Source: Alphaproteobacteria bacterium
GTDB taxonomy: Bacteria; Pseudomonadota; Alphaproteobacteria; MPNO01; UBA2964
DNA: 64,000 nucleotides
Direction of reading: 5' to 3'
Assembly (NCBI GenBank): GCA_012103315.1
Contig: WLWZ01000004.1
Coordinates: 124,001 to 188,000 of the forward strand
The translations under genes and the position numbers were made by a program. Of the stretch, positions 38,816 to 47,203 are shown one piece after another; position 1 is the first letter of the stretch; every line of letters starts with the position of its first letter. A model generated the notes under the pieces. The model saw only the letters and a list, made by a program, of their open reading frames with translations. It was not told the DNA's origin and did no database searches.

Positions 38816-39739
38816 ATGACTGAACCCGAAAATCATCCGCAAAAAGCTGGCGGGCCCATTGCTTCGGCATGGCAATTTGGACCGGAAGAGCATTTGATCT
38901 CCGTGCGGAATGCTGAGGCTGTTCTTGTGCATTTGCCGCTATTCCTCGGGGGCTGGCCAATGCAAGGGCTGGGCCCTGCCCCCGAACAGCCTTACGACAT
39001 CGATATTGTAGAAAATAGTGATGGCTCCATGGTTATTCGACTAGCGGGACCGGGCGGCAATGATATGGAAATGGATGATGCGTTAGATGCGGCGAACAAT
39101 TTCGCAGGCGCCCTGATTGGTGCCTACATCGCTCGTCAATCGGATACTATTTGTCTCCATGCGTCTACGGCGTTGGTTGGTGGTGGGCTTGTTGTTTTGG
39201 TTGGAGATTCATTCTCGGGAAAAAGCACGACCTCTTTGCAGCTGGCGTGCGCCGGGTATCGGTTTTTTGGTGATGACCGTATTGCCATTCGCTGGGACGA
39301 CGAGTCTTTGCCAATCGGGCAATGCCTGGGACTTATGCCGAAAATGCGTTTGCCATTGCCGCCAGATTGCGGTGCGGCGTTTGCAGAATATATAGAGGGG
39401 TTTTCTGAATTACAGGATGAGGAGGCGGCTTATTTACGGCTTGGAGACCAGGAAGCCGCGGGATTTGGCGAAGAAGCGCCCATCAAAGCGCTGATCGCCC
39501 TCGACCGACGAGATACCGGCGATTCAATCTTTGAGGAAGCGCCACGACCACAGCTTGTTAAATCTCTTCTATCGCAGGTTTATGCACCGCATTTGGCAAT
39601 TTCAAACTTGGTTCCGTCAATGAACCGGTTGGCGTCTCTTGTTCCGTGTTTTACGTTGCGATTTTCCAATAGTCGGGAAGCGGCGCAGATGATTGCGGCG
39701 CGATTTCGTGAACGACCTCCGGAGACAGGCAATGGCTAA
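38816..39739 (+). CDS. HPr-kinase-like P-loop protein of the EPS-linked HprK-related type
   Basis: 307 residues. An N-terminal part without clear motifs is followed by ICLHASTAL, a P-loop GDSFSGKST (residues 130-138) and FGDDRIAIRW, the pattern of the HPr serine kinase C-domain. True HprK contains extra catalytic His/Asp and Arg segments, which I do not see clearly, and no HPr gene is nearby. It is related to the HprK-like kinases that accompany PqqD-like proteins in EPS loci and some peptide-natural-product loci. Substrate unknown. It overlaps the PqqD-like gene by eight bases and follows regA by 14. Confidence 0.75.
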   Translation: MTEPENHPQKAGGPIASAWQFGPEEHLISVRNAEAVLVHLPLFLGGWPMQGLGPAPEQPYDIDIVENSDGSMVIRLAGPGGNDMEMDDALDAANNFAGALIGAYIARQSDTICLHASTALVGGGLVVLVGDSFSGKSTTSLQLACAGYRFFGDDRIAIRWDDESLPIGQCLGLMPKMRLPLPPDCGAAFAEYIEGFSELQDEEAAYLRLGDQEAAGFGEEAPIKALIALDRRDTGDSIFEEAPRPQLVKSLLSQVYAPHLAISNLVPSMNRLASLVPCFTLRFSNSREAAQMIAARFRERPPETGNG

Positions 39740-40007
39740 AGAAAAAACGTTTCGGCGGAATCCTGACGTCACTGAAACCGATATAGATGAAGAGATTTTT
39801 CTCGTTGAGCCAGAATCCGAAGAGGTCTTTTATATGGATACGGTGAGTGCGGGGCTCTGGCGGTTGCTGGCGGAACCATCGTGTTTTGACGAGATTTCTA
39901 CAGTTTATATGGCGGCATTTCCGGATGCCGATAACGTTCAGGTCACCAAAGACTTACGGGTAGCGCTCAATGAGCTCCTTGGGCGCGGCCTCGTTTTGAG
40001 CGATTAA
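39732..40007 (+). CDS. PqqD-like small protein
   Basis: 91 residues. Shows the PqqD/RRE pattern: an N-terminal polar strand (FRRNPDVTETDIDEEIFLVE), VFYMDTVSAGLWRLL, and a helical half ending VALNELLGRGLVL. PqqD proteins bind peptide leaders in biosynthesis of modified peptides; stand-alone copies are also found beside HprK-like kinases in EPS loci. No peptide precursor was found nearby. Start ATG 39732 lies inside the kinase gene end, giving tight coupling. Confidence 0.75.
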   Translation: MAKEKTFRRNPDVTETDIDEEIFLVEPESEEVFYMDTVSAGLWRLLAEPSCFDEISTVYMAAFPDADNVQVTKDLRVALNELLGRGLVLSD

Positions 40008-40193
40008 GCTCATTTGCAGAGAGAAAAAGGCTGATTCTTTGTATTAACCAAATGCCGTCTATTTCTTGATAAATTCCCCTATTATGTGTAATCATTGCGT
40101 AGGGTCTGGTGGATAAACCGTCCTTGGCGGTGGTTGTAAATATAGCAGGACTGTACATATCAGTATTGCTCGTTGGTTTGGAGAGGTACGAAC

Positions 40194-41252
40194 ATGGCTC
40201 GATTTTCTCCCGGAATCTTTGTGCAAGGATCTCGTCAGAAATATTTGATGACGGGTGTCGTCAGTGCACTGATTTCGCTGGCCGCAGCCCAACCCGGGTT
40301 TGCGCAGTCGGCTAACCCTGCTACAGCGGCCTTGCCCCCGGCCGGCGCCTCTGGCGTACCAACTAGTATTTTAAATAATGCATTGACTGGGATTGGTGGC
40401 AATCAGGCCCTTCGTGAATATTTGGGAACGGCTGACCAATCAGTTGACGAGATTACCCGACGGGCCTCAGCTCTTATCACTGCTCTTGGCGGTGAAAAGG
40501 GTGATGCCGCAGGAGATTCGGAAAAAGCACAACAAATTTTGGCAGCCGTTAGCCGGGTGGCGACGCTGGCGTCTCGGAAGATTAACTCTGCTTCCATTGT
40601 ACAGTTCGCCGTTGAAGATAATTTTCGGCCTAAGCAAGGATCTATCGCGCTGGATTTTGGTCCGCAGGACGGAACTGTTATGCCAGGATTTGAGCGCGTC
40701 GCGCCTACGGATCGTCGAATTTCTGGCGACGGTGTAAGGGGGTTACGCCGGCCGGACGATAATTCGTTGCTGGCTGACGGCCTTTCTGGCGTTAGAAAGA
40801 TCGAAGTTGACGTTCCAAATGGCGAATACCGTATCGTGCTGATGACCCAGAATTTGGGGGACAGCAGCTTGGTTTCCAACCCATTTGGGCGCGAGGTCAG
40901 GGTTAATGGCGAGCCGTTGTTAATCGAACGGGGCGGTACTGAAAGTTGGAAGAAAGAGGCGATGCTTTCGTCTGGTAATTCTAATAATCAGGAACTTCAG
41001 AATGCAGGAGGGTTCCGGACAGGTGATATTTCTGGGACAGCACAAGCGCTTTATGCTCGGCAACAGGGTGGCGCGATTATTTTGGAGGGTCGCGCAACCG
41101 GCGGTAAGCTAGTGACCGAACTTCGAGGTGGCTTTGAAGAGACAAGTTCGTACCTGACAGGCCTGGTCGTCGAGCCAATTCAGCAAGTCAGTAGCGTAGT
41201 TCTAAGCGAGACAGCCCGCGAACTGATCGTTCCAAAAAAACAGACGTGTTGA
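40194..41252 (+). CDS. Secreted beta-sandwich protein (second paralogue), C-terminus shifted
   Basis: 352 residues from ATG 40194, with GGAGAGG 7 bases upstream (a TTG at 40173 is in frame but not favoured). A signal peptide ends QPGFAQ. It shares LDFGPQDGTVMPGFERV, LRRPDDNSLLADGLSGV, DVPNGEYRIVLMTQNLGD and TYLTGLVVEPIQ-type segments (here SYLTGLVVEPIQ) with the protein at 14.1 kb. The frame ends early at 41252 after a seven-A run, while the reading continued in another frame matches the paralogue tail. Carbohydrate binding is inferred. Follows the PqqD-like gene; precedes the beta-barrel gene. Confidence 0.75.
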   Translation: MARFSPGIFVQGSRQKYLMTGVVSALISLAAAQPGFAQSANPATAALPPAGASGVPTSILNNALTGIGGNQALREYLGTADQSVDEITRRASALITALGGEKGDAAGDSEKAQQILAAVSRVATLASRKINSASIVQFAVEDNFRPKQGSIALDFGPQDGTVMPGFERVAPTDRRISGDGVRGLRRPDDNSLLADGLSGVRKIEVDVPNGEYRIVLMTQNLGDSSLVSNPFGREVRVNGEPLLIERGGTESWKKEAMLSSGNSNNQELQNAGGFRTGDISGTAQALYARQQGGAIILEGRATGGKLVTELRGGFEETSSYLTGLVVEPIQQVSSVVLSETARELIVPKKQTC

Positions 41253-41355
41253 GTTGGAGTCGCGGATTTTAGCGGATGCTGGACGGGCTCTGGAAGGTAT
41301 TGAGCCCAACGAAAAAATCGTTGAGGAAGCGCAGAACTCGGCAACAAACAGCTAG
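41234..41355 (+). pseudogene. Out-of-frame C-terminal tail of the second paralogue
   Basis: After AAAAAAA at 41234-41240, a reading shifted by one base gives RRVELESRILADAGRALE then GIEPNEKIVEEAQNSATNS and stop at 41355. This parallels LRSRLSLEAKVLSAAAEAVE / GIEPEA in the copy at 14.1 kb. Either the genome sequence has one A too many or the gene is truncated. Confidence 0.7.
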
Positions 41356-41432
41356 CCTCTAACTATCTGGAATTATTAACATAAACTGGTTTTTTCCCGG
41401 CCTTTTGCCGGGTGGCGAGATTAGACGTCCTT

Positions 41433-42914
41433 ATGAATTTTAGAAATTTGCGCTATTGTAGCGCGTTAACCCTAACGGTCTTGTCGGTGCTCGGGATGAT
41501 GCATCTGCCGACTCCTGTATTTGCGCAGGCGACGGGCTCGGGTGCAGATGGGAAGGGCAACGGTCGGATTGATCGTACGCCGACGCCATTATCGCCAAAT
41601 TCCCCTGCGCCATTGTCGCCGATTGGTCCCAGCCCATCCGCGCCGACACCTTCGAGGCCGAGTCAATTCCCACCAGGAACTTATTCGCAAACGAAGAGTG
41701 CCGTCGCTGAATCCGTCAATGGGCGTTCGCGCCCCGAATATGATGCTTCAGGAGTTGAACTGGATCGGCTTCTACCAAATTTCAACGGCAGTGATCCAGA
41801 TCATCGGTCAGCTCTGGCGAGCTTTAAGTTGTTTCCCACAATTAACGTCGATACCCAATACGATTCGAATATCTTTCGTAGCGAGAATGCGACGGACGAT
41901 CAAATTTTGGTGATTTCCCCAGAATTTCAAATTAGGTCTGATTGGGCTAATCATTCTCTAGTATTTAGCTTTGGTGCGGATGTTGGTCGCCACGCTCGCA
42001 ATCGTGCAGAGGATTACGAGGATTATAGGGGCTCGGTGAATGGAATCCTGGAGGTTTGGGACAGTTCGAGAGTTACCGGAGGTTTTTCCCTTGAGCGTGG
42101 GCATAATCAACGCGGTGAAGTATTCGATGCTAATAGCCCCAATATTGCAGATGGAGTCACCACACTCACCCAGGCCAAGCTTGATCTGCTCGCTGAGCAT
42201 ACCATAGGTATATTGTCATTTTCGGCAGCCTATCAGGGCACAGCTCTGAATTTTAAGAGTACCGAGGTTGTTGATAATGAGGATCTCGACCGCTCCGAGC
42301 ATACAGTAACAACTCGGGCGTCGGTCGCCGTAACCGAGGGCTCATCGTTTTTTGTTCAGCCGAAGTTTAATTGGCGTGTGTTCGATCTGAAACGCGACTC
42401 TTCGGGTGATCTCCAGGATAATAATGGCTGGGAGGTGCTCGCCGGAATTCGGTGGGATGCGTCAAGTGTTACCTTCGCAGAGGCTGGTTTTGGGTATCAA
42501 CAGCAATCCTACGATGAGGCAACGTTTACGACGATTAAAGGGCCGACCGCCAATGTTGAGGCGGTGTGGAATGCTACCGATTTACTGACGGCGACAGTTG
42601 GATTGACGCGGACAATATCTGAAACTGCTGATGCCGATCTTTCGGGCGTGTTGGTTACGACTTTTGATGGCTCTCTTGATTTCGAATATTACTATAATAC
42701 GATTATTTCTGGTCGCTTTAGCGCTTCGGATGAAGACACTCAAGGCTCTGATAAGACTGATACCCGTATCGAAGTCGGTGCATCGGTACGGCATTTGTTG
42801 AATGAATTTTTCTTTTTAGAGTTTAATGCTGATTACACAGATTTAAGCTCGACAACTGCGGGTAGCGGTTTTGAGTCTTTTATCGCTAGATTTCGCATAG
42901 GCTCTCAAATATAG
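41433..42914 (+). CDS. Outer-membrane beta-barrel protein of the EPS locus
   Basis: 493 residues. Signal peptide ends PTPVFAQ. A Pro-rich linker (PTPLSPNSPAPLSPIGPSPS) leads to alternating amphipathic strands beginning FKLFPTINVDTQYDSN and ending ESFIARFRIGSQI, typical of the GumB-neighbour/DUF2320-type barrels (beta-barrel porin 2 family). Likely an exopolysaccharide export or outer-membrane component. ATG 41433 is preferred to GTG 41412. Precedes wza by about 290 bases. Confidence 0.75.
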   Translation: MNFRNLRYCSALTLTVLSVLGMMHLPTPVFAQATGSGADGKGNGRIDRTPTPLSPNSPAPLSPIGPSPSAPTPSRPSQFPPGTYSQTKSAVAESVNGRSRPEYDASGVELDRLLPNFNGSDPDHRSALASFKLFPTINVDTQYDSNIFRSENATDDQILVISPEFQIRSDWANHSLVFSFGADVGRHARNRAEDYEDYRGSVNGILEVWDSSRVTGGFSLERGHNQRGEVFDANSPNIADGVTTLTQAKLDLLAEHTIGILSFSAAYQGTALNFKSTEVVDNEDLDRSEHTVTTRASVAVTEGSSFFVQPKFNWRVFDLKRDSSGDLQDNNGWEVLAGIRWDASSVTFAEAGFGYQQQSYDEATFTTIKGPTANVEAVWNATDLLTATVGLTRTISETADADLSGVLVTTFDGSLDFEYYYNTIISGRFSASDEDTQGSDKTDTRIEVGASVRHLLNEFFFLEFNADYTDLSSTTAGSGFESFIARFRIGSQI

Positions 42915-43203
42915 GCGGCATCTCGCCCCTTCATCAAATTTGCATCGCTCGTTAAAAACTGTTGCACATCGCCAGTGAAAGAGTGTCTTGTTCTTATTGG
43001 TCGGGGCATGCAATCGATTGCAATATTTTGGCGTCGTTCTAAATAAACTTGAATGCTTCAACATTCGTGGTTAAATAAAGCCGTCTTTTTGCGTACGAGC
43101 TGGGCGCGTGAAATACCGGTTCAAAGCTGAGCTGTTGGACGGACCACTGGGGAACGGGGGTGGTTTGTTTAAGGCCGGTTTTCGTTTGTCTGGAGGTTAA
43201 GGT
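42915..43203 (+). promoter_or_regulatory. 289-base leader before wza, with a 14-bp perfect palindrome
   Basis: TGCAATCGATTGCA at 43009-43022 is a perfect inverted repeat and the best operator candidate in front of wza. GGAGG at 43191-43196 is the ribosome site. No open frame of note. Confidence 0.5.
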
Positions 43204-43968
43204 ATGTTCTCTATATCGCGTCTGTCCGTCCCCGGACGCGCCCTAGCACACTTGGACAAGAGTGCTGTCTTCTGGCGCAACTTTAAAGCAGTATTAATTT
43301 CTAAAACTAATCTCGTATCGCACCTCTTAGTGGTGTCCGTTGTTGCAACGGGTTGTGAAACTGCTAACCCCCCACCTGCTAAAGATAGTTCTTCCCTAGC
43401 TGTTGCGACGTCACAATCCAAAATGGCCGAAGGGACGACGAACACTGCCCCTAAAAGTTCCTCTGTTTCGACGCTGAAAACTAGTTCGAAGAAGAAACTC
43501 GGTTCATTGGCGGCGTATCGGCTAGGTCCCGGTGACAGACTCAAGGTCACAGTGTTTGACCATCCTCGAAATTCAGGAGAATTTGAAGTCGATAGCCTTG
43601 GCAGCATTGCCTTTCCCTTTTTGGGGCGAATTGAAGCGCGAGGCAAGACCGTAGCTGGATTTCAGGAAATCGTTCGAACCCAACTCGATCAAAAGTTCAT
43701 TGTAAATCCCCGGGTTTCCGTGGAAGTGCTCAATTATCGGCCGTTTTATATATACGGCGAAGTAAATCGCGCGGGCAGTTATCCTTATGTAATTGGTTTA
43801 ACTGTTCGACGCGCAGTTGCGATTGCTGGCGGTTTTACCCGTCGAGCACGCCAATCGCCAGTCAGCTTGGTCCGCGAGAGTGTGGATGGCGTCACCACAT
43901 TGGAAAAACGGTTGGATCAACCGGTATTACCGGGGGATATCGTCGAGATACAGCGGCGGCTATTTTAA
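43204..43968 (+). CDS. Polysaccharide export protein Wza-type
   Basis: Outer-membrane polysaccharide secretin. A long basic N-terminal stretch precedes a hydrophobic segment and a possible lipobox (VVATGC, Cys about residue 51). The Poly_export domain is AAYRLGPGDRLKVTVFDHP ... NSGEFEVDSLGSIAFPFLG, followed by an SLBB domain from PFYIYGEVNRAGSYPYVIG. The GGAGG ribosome site seven bases upstream fixes ATG 43204. 254 residues, short, with one SLBB domain, as in Gram-negative EPS systems. Likely partner of the Wzc protein downstream. Confidence 0.9.
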   Translation: MFSISRLSVPGRALAHLDKSAVFWRNFKAVLISKTNLVSHLLVVSVVATGCETANPPPAKDSSSLAVATSQSKMAEGTTNTAPKSSSVSTLKTSSKKKLGSLAAYRLGPGDRLKVTVFDHPRNSGEFEVDSLGSIAFPFLGRIEARGKTVAGFQEIVRTQLDQKFIVNPRVSVEVLNYRPFYIYGEVNRAGSYPYVIGLTVRRAVAIAGGFTRRARQSPVSLVRESVDGVTTLEKRLDQPVLPGDIVEIQRRLF

Positions 43969-43994
43969 GTGTTGTCGTAACATGATCCAACAAC

Positions 43995-44060
43995 TAATTG
44001 ATTTACTTAAAAAATAAAGTTAATATCTTCTTAATTTGTGGTTAAAATTGATATCAATTT
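43995..44060 (+). promoter_or_regulatory. 16-bp palindrome and matching half-site upstream of wzc
   Basis: AAATTGATATCAATTT (44045-44060) is a perfect palindrome. The half TAATTGAT also occurs at 43995-44002. The same AATTGAT/ATCAATT arms recur, wider apart, before the UDP-xylose synthase gene. Confidence 0.45.
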
Positions 44061-44120
44061 GGTAATAACTATATATGTAATGTATCGAGTAGTGCTTGGG
44101 TAGGATTGAGGAGTACCAAG

Positions 44121-44204
44121 ATGTTAGCGAGAGTTGACGCGACATTTTGGATTAGTTTGAGTAACAGGATTTTTAGATATGGCCACCGTGACGCGTTTTC
44201 CTGA
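44121..44204 (+). CDS. Possible 27-residue leader ORF overlapping the wzc start
   Basis: ATG 44121 has a strong site (GAGGAG at 44108-44113, seven bases away), stronger than that of wzc itself. It encodes MLARVDATFWISLSNRIF and nine more residues, ending TGA at 44202, just before GGAGA and the second possible wzc start at 44221. It overlaps the annotated wzc start in a different frame. Could couple translation; may equally be fortuitous. Confidence 0.35.
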   Translation: MLARVDATFWISLSNRIFRYGHRDAFS

Positions 44205-46482
44205 TGGAGAGCCAAATCATATGAGCGGTAATCAAATGCCGCCATCGGCGCCAAATGTCGACGAGCCAGCGTTTGATCCTCGGCGCTTATTTACAGCGTT
44301 GCTGCGCCGTAAATATATGATTGTTGGCTTTATGGTCATCGGTCTTGGTCTAGCTGTTTTGCATGCAAGTCGATTGATCCCATTATATTCAGCTCAAGTC
44401 ACGATGCTGATCGAAGGCGCACGTCAAAATATCGTCAATATTGAAAGCGTTGCTCAAGGCATTACGCCAGACTACTACACGAATGAAACACAGGCCGCCG
44501 TTATTCAATCCCGCGATCTGATCGGTAAAGTTGTTGATCGTCTTGATCTATATAATGATCCGAATTTCAACGATGATCTTGCCCCCCCGAAGGCAAGTAG
44601 TATGGATGTTATTAAAGCAGCTATTGGCGGTTGGTTTGGTGTAAAAGTAGAAGATCCCGATCTCAAGGCTGTTGCAAGTTTGGAGACATATGATCGTTGG
44701 AAGGGTTACTCACCAGAAGAAAAACGCGCAGAACTGCGCGAAGAATTAATTGATTCATTTTTGGGTGGCTTGACTGTCAGACCTTCTCAGCGGGCCCAAC
44801 TCGTTGAAATCGAATATTCTTCAGCGTCGCCGGAGATGGCGGCGAAAGCTGCCAATGCCACAGCTGAAGTCTATATCCTCGACCAAATCCAGAGTAAGGG
44901 CAATGTCACGCAAAAGGCGACCAAATGGCTCTCGCAACGCGCGACGGAGCTCAAGAAACGGGTTATTGATTCTGAGAAGAAGTTAGAAGCATTCCGCCGA
45001 AAATCCGGCATTGCTGACCTGAAGGGTGCGAGTCTGTTGCAGGAACAGATCGCTAAAATCAATACGGATTTGGTTGCCGCGCGGCAGCGGTCTGAGTCTG
45101 AGGCCAGATACGCCCAGGTCAGAAGATTAGTGAAATCGGGTGGTGGTATCGAAACAGCTGCTGCGGTTCTGGACTCCCCCTTAATCCAGCGGTTACGGGA
45201 ACAAGAGACGCAAGTCGTCAGAAAACTTGGCGAGTTCAAGACGCAGTTGCGAGAAGCTCATCCTTCTTTAGTCCTCGCGCGCAATGAGCTCAAAGATTTG
45301 CAAGACAAGATCGCAGGTGAAGTTAAGAAAATCGTTGTGAACTTGAAAAACGAACTGCAAATCGCAAGAGTGCGGGAGCGAAACTTTAATACAGAGCTCA
45401 GACGGCTAGAATCTGGCATTGAAAAACAAAATGAAGCGGCGGTTTCAATCCGTGCACTACAGACCGAGGTTCAGGCGAATAAGCAACTTTACGAAACCAT
45501 CATCTCCCGCTTTAAAGAGACAGCGGTGGTTGATGATGATCTACAGCAAGCCGACGCCAAAGTAATCTCGCGTGCCGTCGTGCCAGGCTCTTCCTATTAC
45601 CCCCAAAAGAGTGTGATTTATACGATGGCCCTGTTTTTTGCGGCCGCATTTGGGATAGTTTTGGCCATCGTTCTTGACCTTCTGGATAATGGCTTCAGAA
45701 CAACTAAGCAATTAGAGGAATTGACCGGCTTTCCGACTCTCGGGAGCGTGCCGAAATTGGCGCGTCAGGACCGCCATGAGTATCCCCATAATGTCGCGGC
45801 GAAGAAACCGAATTCGCAATTTGGTGAAGCCGTTGGGAGCGTTAGGACGTCTTTATTATTGACTGGAGTTGAACAGGTCCCAAAAGTCGTTTTGGTGACG
45901 TCCTCGGTTCCTGGCGAAGGAAAAACAAGCATATCGCTTTGTTTAAGCAGTATGGCTGCGCGCGCTGGTCAGCGGGTTATTGTTGTTGATTGTGATTTGC
46001 GTCGCGCGGGCTTACATCAGACCCTAGGCGTTTCCAACGATGTTGGATTAAGCAACTATCTGACTGGCCAGGTTGAACTGAGTGACGTCATTGATATTGA
46101 ACTTTCAACCGGACTGCATTTTATAACGGCAGGTGCTCGAGTGCCTCACCCCACTGATCTTCTCGGGTCACCGCAAATGTACGGGCTCTTACAACAGCTC
46201 TCGTCGAGCTATGATTTAGTTATTTTAGATTCCCCACCGCTCCTCGCGGTATCAGATGCCCTGGTCTTGGTGCGGGAAGCAGATCGGACGATCTTTGTCG
46301 TGCGCTGGGAAAAAACGCGCCGAGATTTCGTTACCGCTGCATTGCGTCAGCTAAGTGAATCTGGTGCTAGAATAGCGGGTCTCGTTATGTCGCAGGTCGA
46401 CCTGAAGAAGCAGGGACGCGATGGTTATACGAGCGGTTCTGGCTATTACTACGGCGATACTCCTAAGTACTATTCAGACTAG
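44179..46482 (+). CDS. Wzc-type polysaccharide co-polymerase and tyrosine autokinase
   Basis: Inner-membrane protein with a Wzz domain and cytosolic BY-kinase, controlling EPS chain length and export. N-terminal membrane helix about residues 50-70 (YMIVGFMVIGLGLAVLHAS), long periplasmic coiled coil, second helix near VIYTMALFFAAAFGIVLAIV. The kinase has Walker A SSVPGEGKTS, Walker A' VVDCDLRRAG and Walker B VILDSPPLL. The tail is Tyr-rich (SGSGYYYGDTPKYYSD), the usual autophosphorylation cluster. 767 residues from ATG 44179; ATG 44221 is an alternative with GGAGA. Followed after 19 bases by a hypothetical gene. Confidence 0.93.
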   Translation: MATVTRFPDGEPNHMSGNQMPPSAPNVDEPAFDPRRLFTALLRRKYMIVGFMVIGLGLAVLHASRLIPLYSAQVTMLIEGARQNIVNIESVAQGITPDYYTNETQAAVIQSRDLIGKVVDRLDLYNDPNFNDDLAPPKASSMDVIKAAIGGWFGVKVEDPDLKAVASLETYDRWKGYSPEEKRAELREELIDSFLGGLTVRPSQRAQLVEIEYSSASPEMAAKAANATAEVYILDQIQSKGNVTQKATKWLSQRATELKKRVIDSEKKLEAFRRKSGIADLKGASLLQEQIAKINTDLVAARQRSESEARYAQVRRLVKSGGGIETAAAVLDSPLIQRLREQETQVVRKLGEFKTQLREAHPSLVLARNELKDLQDKIAGEVKKIVVNLKNELQIARVRERNFNTELRRLESGIEKQNEAAVSIRALQTEVQANKQLYETIISRFKETAVVDDDLQQADAKVISRAVVPGSSYYPQKSVIYTMALFFAAAFGIVLAIVLDLLDNGFRTTKQLEELTGFPTLGSVPKLARQDRHEYPHNVAAKKPNSQFGEAVGSVRTSLLLTGVEQVPKVVLVTSSVPGEGKTSISLCLSSMAARAGQRVIVVDCDLRRAGLHQTLGVSNDVGLSNYLTGQVELSDVIDIELSTGLHFITAGARVPHPTDLLGSPQMYGLLQQLSSSYDLVILDSPPLLAVSDALVLVREADRTIFVVRWEKTRRDFVTAALRQLSESGARIAGLVMSQVDLKKQGRDGYTSGSGYYYGDTPKYYSD

Positions 46483-46501
46483 GCGGCATCGTAATTAGCG
46501 C

Positions 46502-47203
46502 ATGGCTTCCGGTCGTCAATATCTTCTTTCCATAACAATTCTTATATTTGGTGCCCTGATTGTTTATATGACCGGGCCAAGGGTCATGGGCTATTTAGTG
46601 ATGCAAGGCGGTGACTCGACGATCTTTGAGCTTGCGCGTGGTAAAGAGGTTAGTCCTCATAAAATTGGCATCGCCGTTGCTGGCCGCAAAGCGTCGCTTA
46701 GGTGGTTTCGACGGGGACGGACACATTTGGAAATTGCTGGTTTATATTTAGTCTTGGCTGATAACCCGAGCGTTTCTAGGGAAATCAGGAAGTCACTTAT
46801 TAAAAAGAGCATGTCAGCCTTTCGCACGGGCCTAGCGTTGGCTCCGCGGAATCCGTATTCCTGGATACAGTTTGTTCAGGCTCACATCCGGCAGGATAGG
46901 CACTCCTCAGAATTAAACATTCCACTCAGGATGTCGTATTATACCGCACCTGAAGAACCTAAGATTGTCGTCGCGCGGGTTCAGGTGGGCTATCGCGCGC
47001 GGAATATCATATCCTCTAAATTCCGTCCAAATTTTCAAAATGACATTCGGTTGAATCTTAAACATCAGCCACGGCAACTTACGTTTTTTGCCCGGAGACA
47101 GTTTAGCCTTCCCTGGCTCAGAGATATGGTCAAAGGAAATCCGAAGCTGCTGCGTGATCTTTACAACGAGTTTTTGAGACTACCACCGCCGGGACATTCT
47201 TAA
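46502..47203 (+). CDS. Membrane-anchored protein of unknown function in the EPS locus
   Basis: 233 residues. One N-terminal membrane helix (YLLSITILIFGALIVYMTGP) then a helical periplasmic part with KKSMSAFRTGLALAPRNPYSW, resembling a single tetratricopeptide-type helix pair. The remainder lacks recognisable motifs. It lies directly behind wzc and probably belongs to the same transcript. It overlaps the end of the ligase-like gene by four bases on the opposite strand. I do not recognise the family. Confidence 0.65.
   Translation: MASGRQYLLSITILIFGALIVYMTGPRVMGYLVMQGGDSTIFELARGKEVSPHKIGIAVAGRKASLRWFRRGRTHLEIAGLYLVLADNPSVSREIRKSLIKKSMSAFRTGLALAPRNPYSWIQFVQAHIRQDRHSSELNIPLRMSYYTAPEEPKIVVARVQVGYRARNIISSKFRPNFQNDIRLNLKHQPRQLTFFARRQFSLPWLRDMVKGNPKLLRDLYNEFLRLPPPGHS

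Noticed and set aside
40086..40118. Ten-codon Cys-containing ORF as a peptide precursor for the PqqD-like protein
   Set aside because: No ribosome site, far too short for a leader plus core, and no conserved leader features.
40124..40140. Sigma-54 promoter before the EPS-locus paralogue
   Set aside because: TGGC is present, but no GC lies at the required distance; spacing is wrong.
41396..41412. CCCGGC/GCCGGG hairpin as a terminator before the beta-barrel gene
   Set aside because: The T run is upstream of the stem on the plus strand, and none follows, so it is not an intrinsic terminator.
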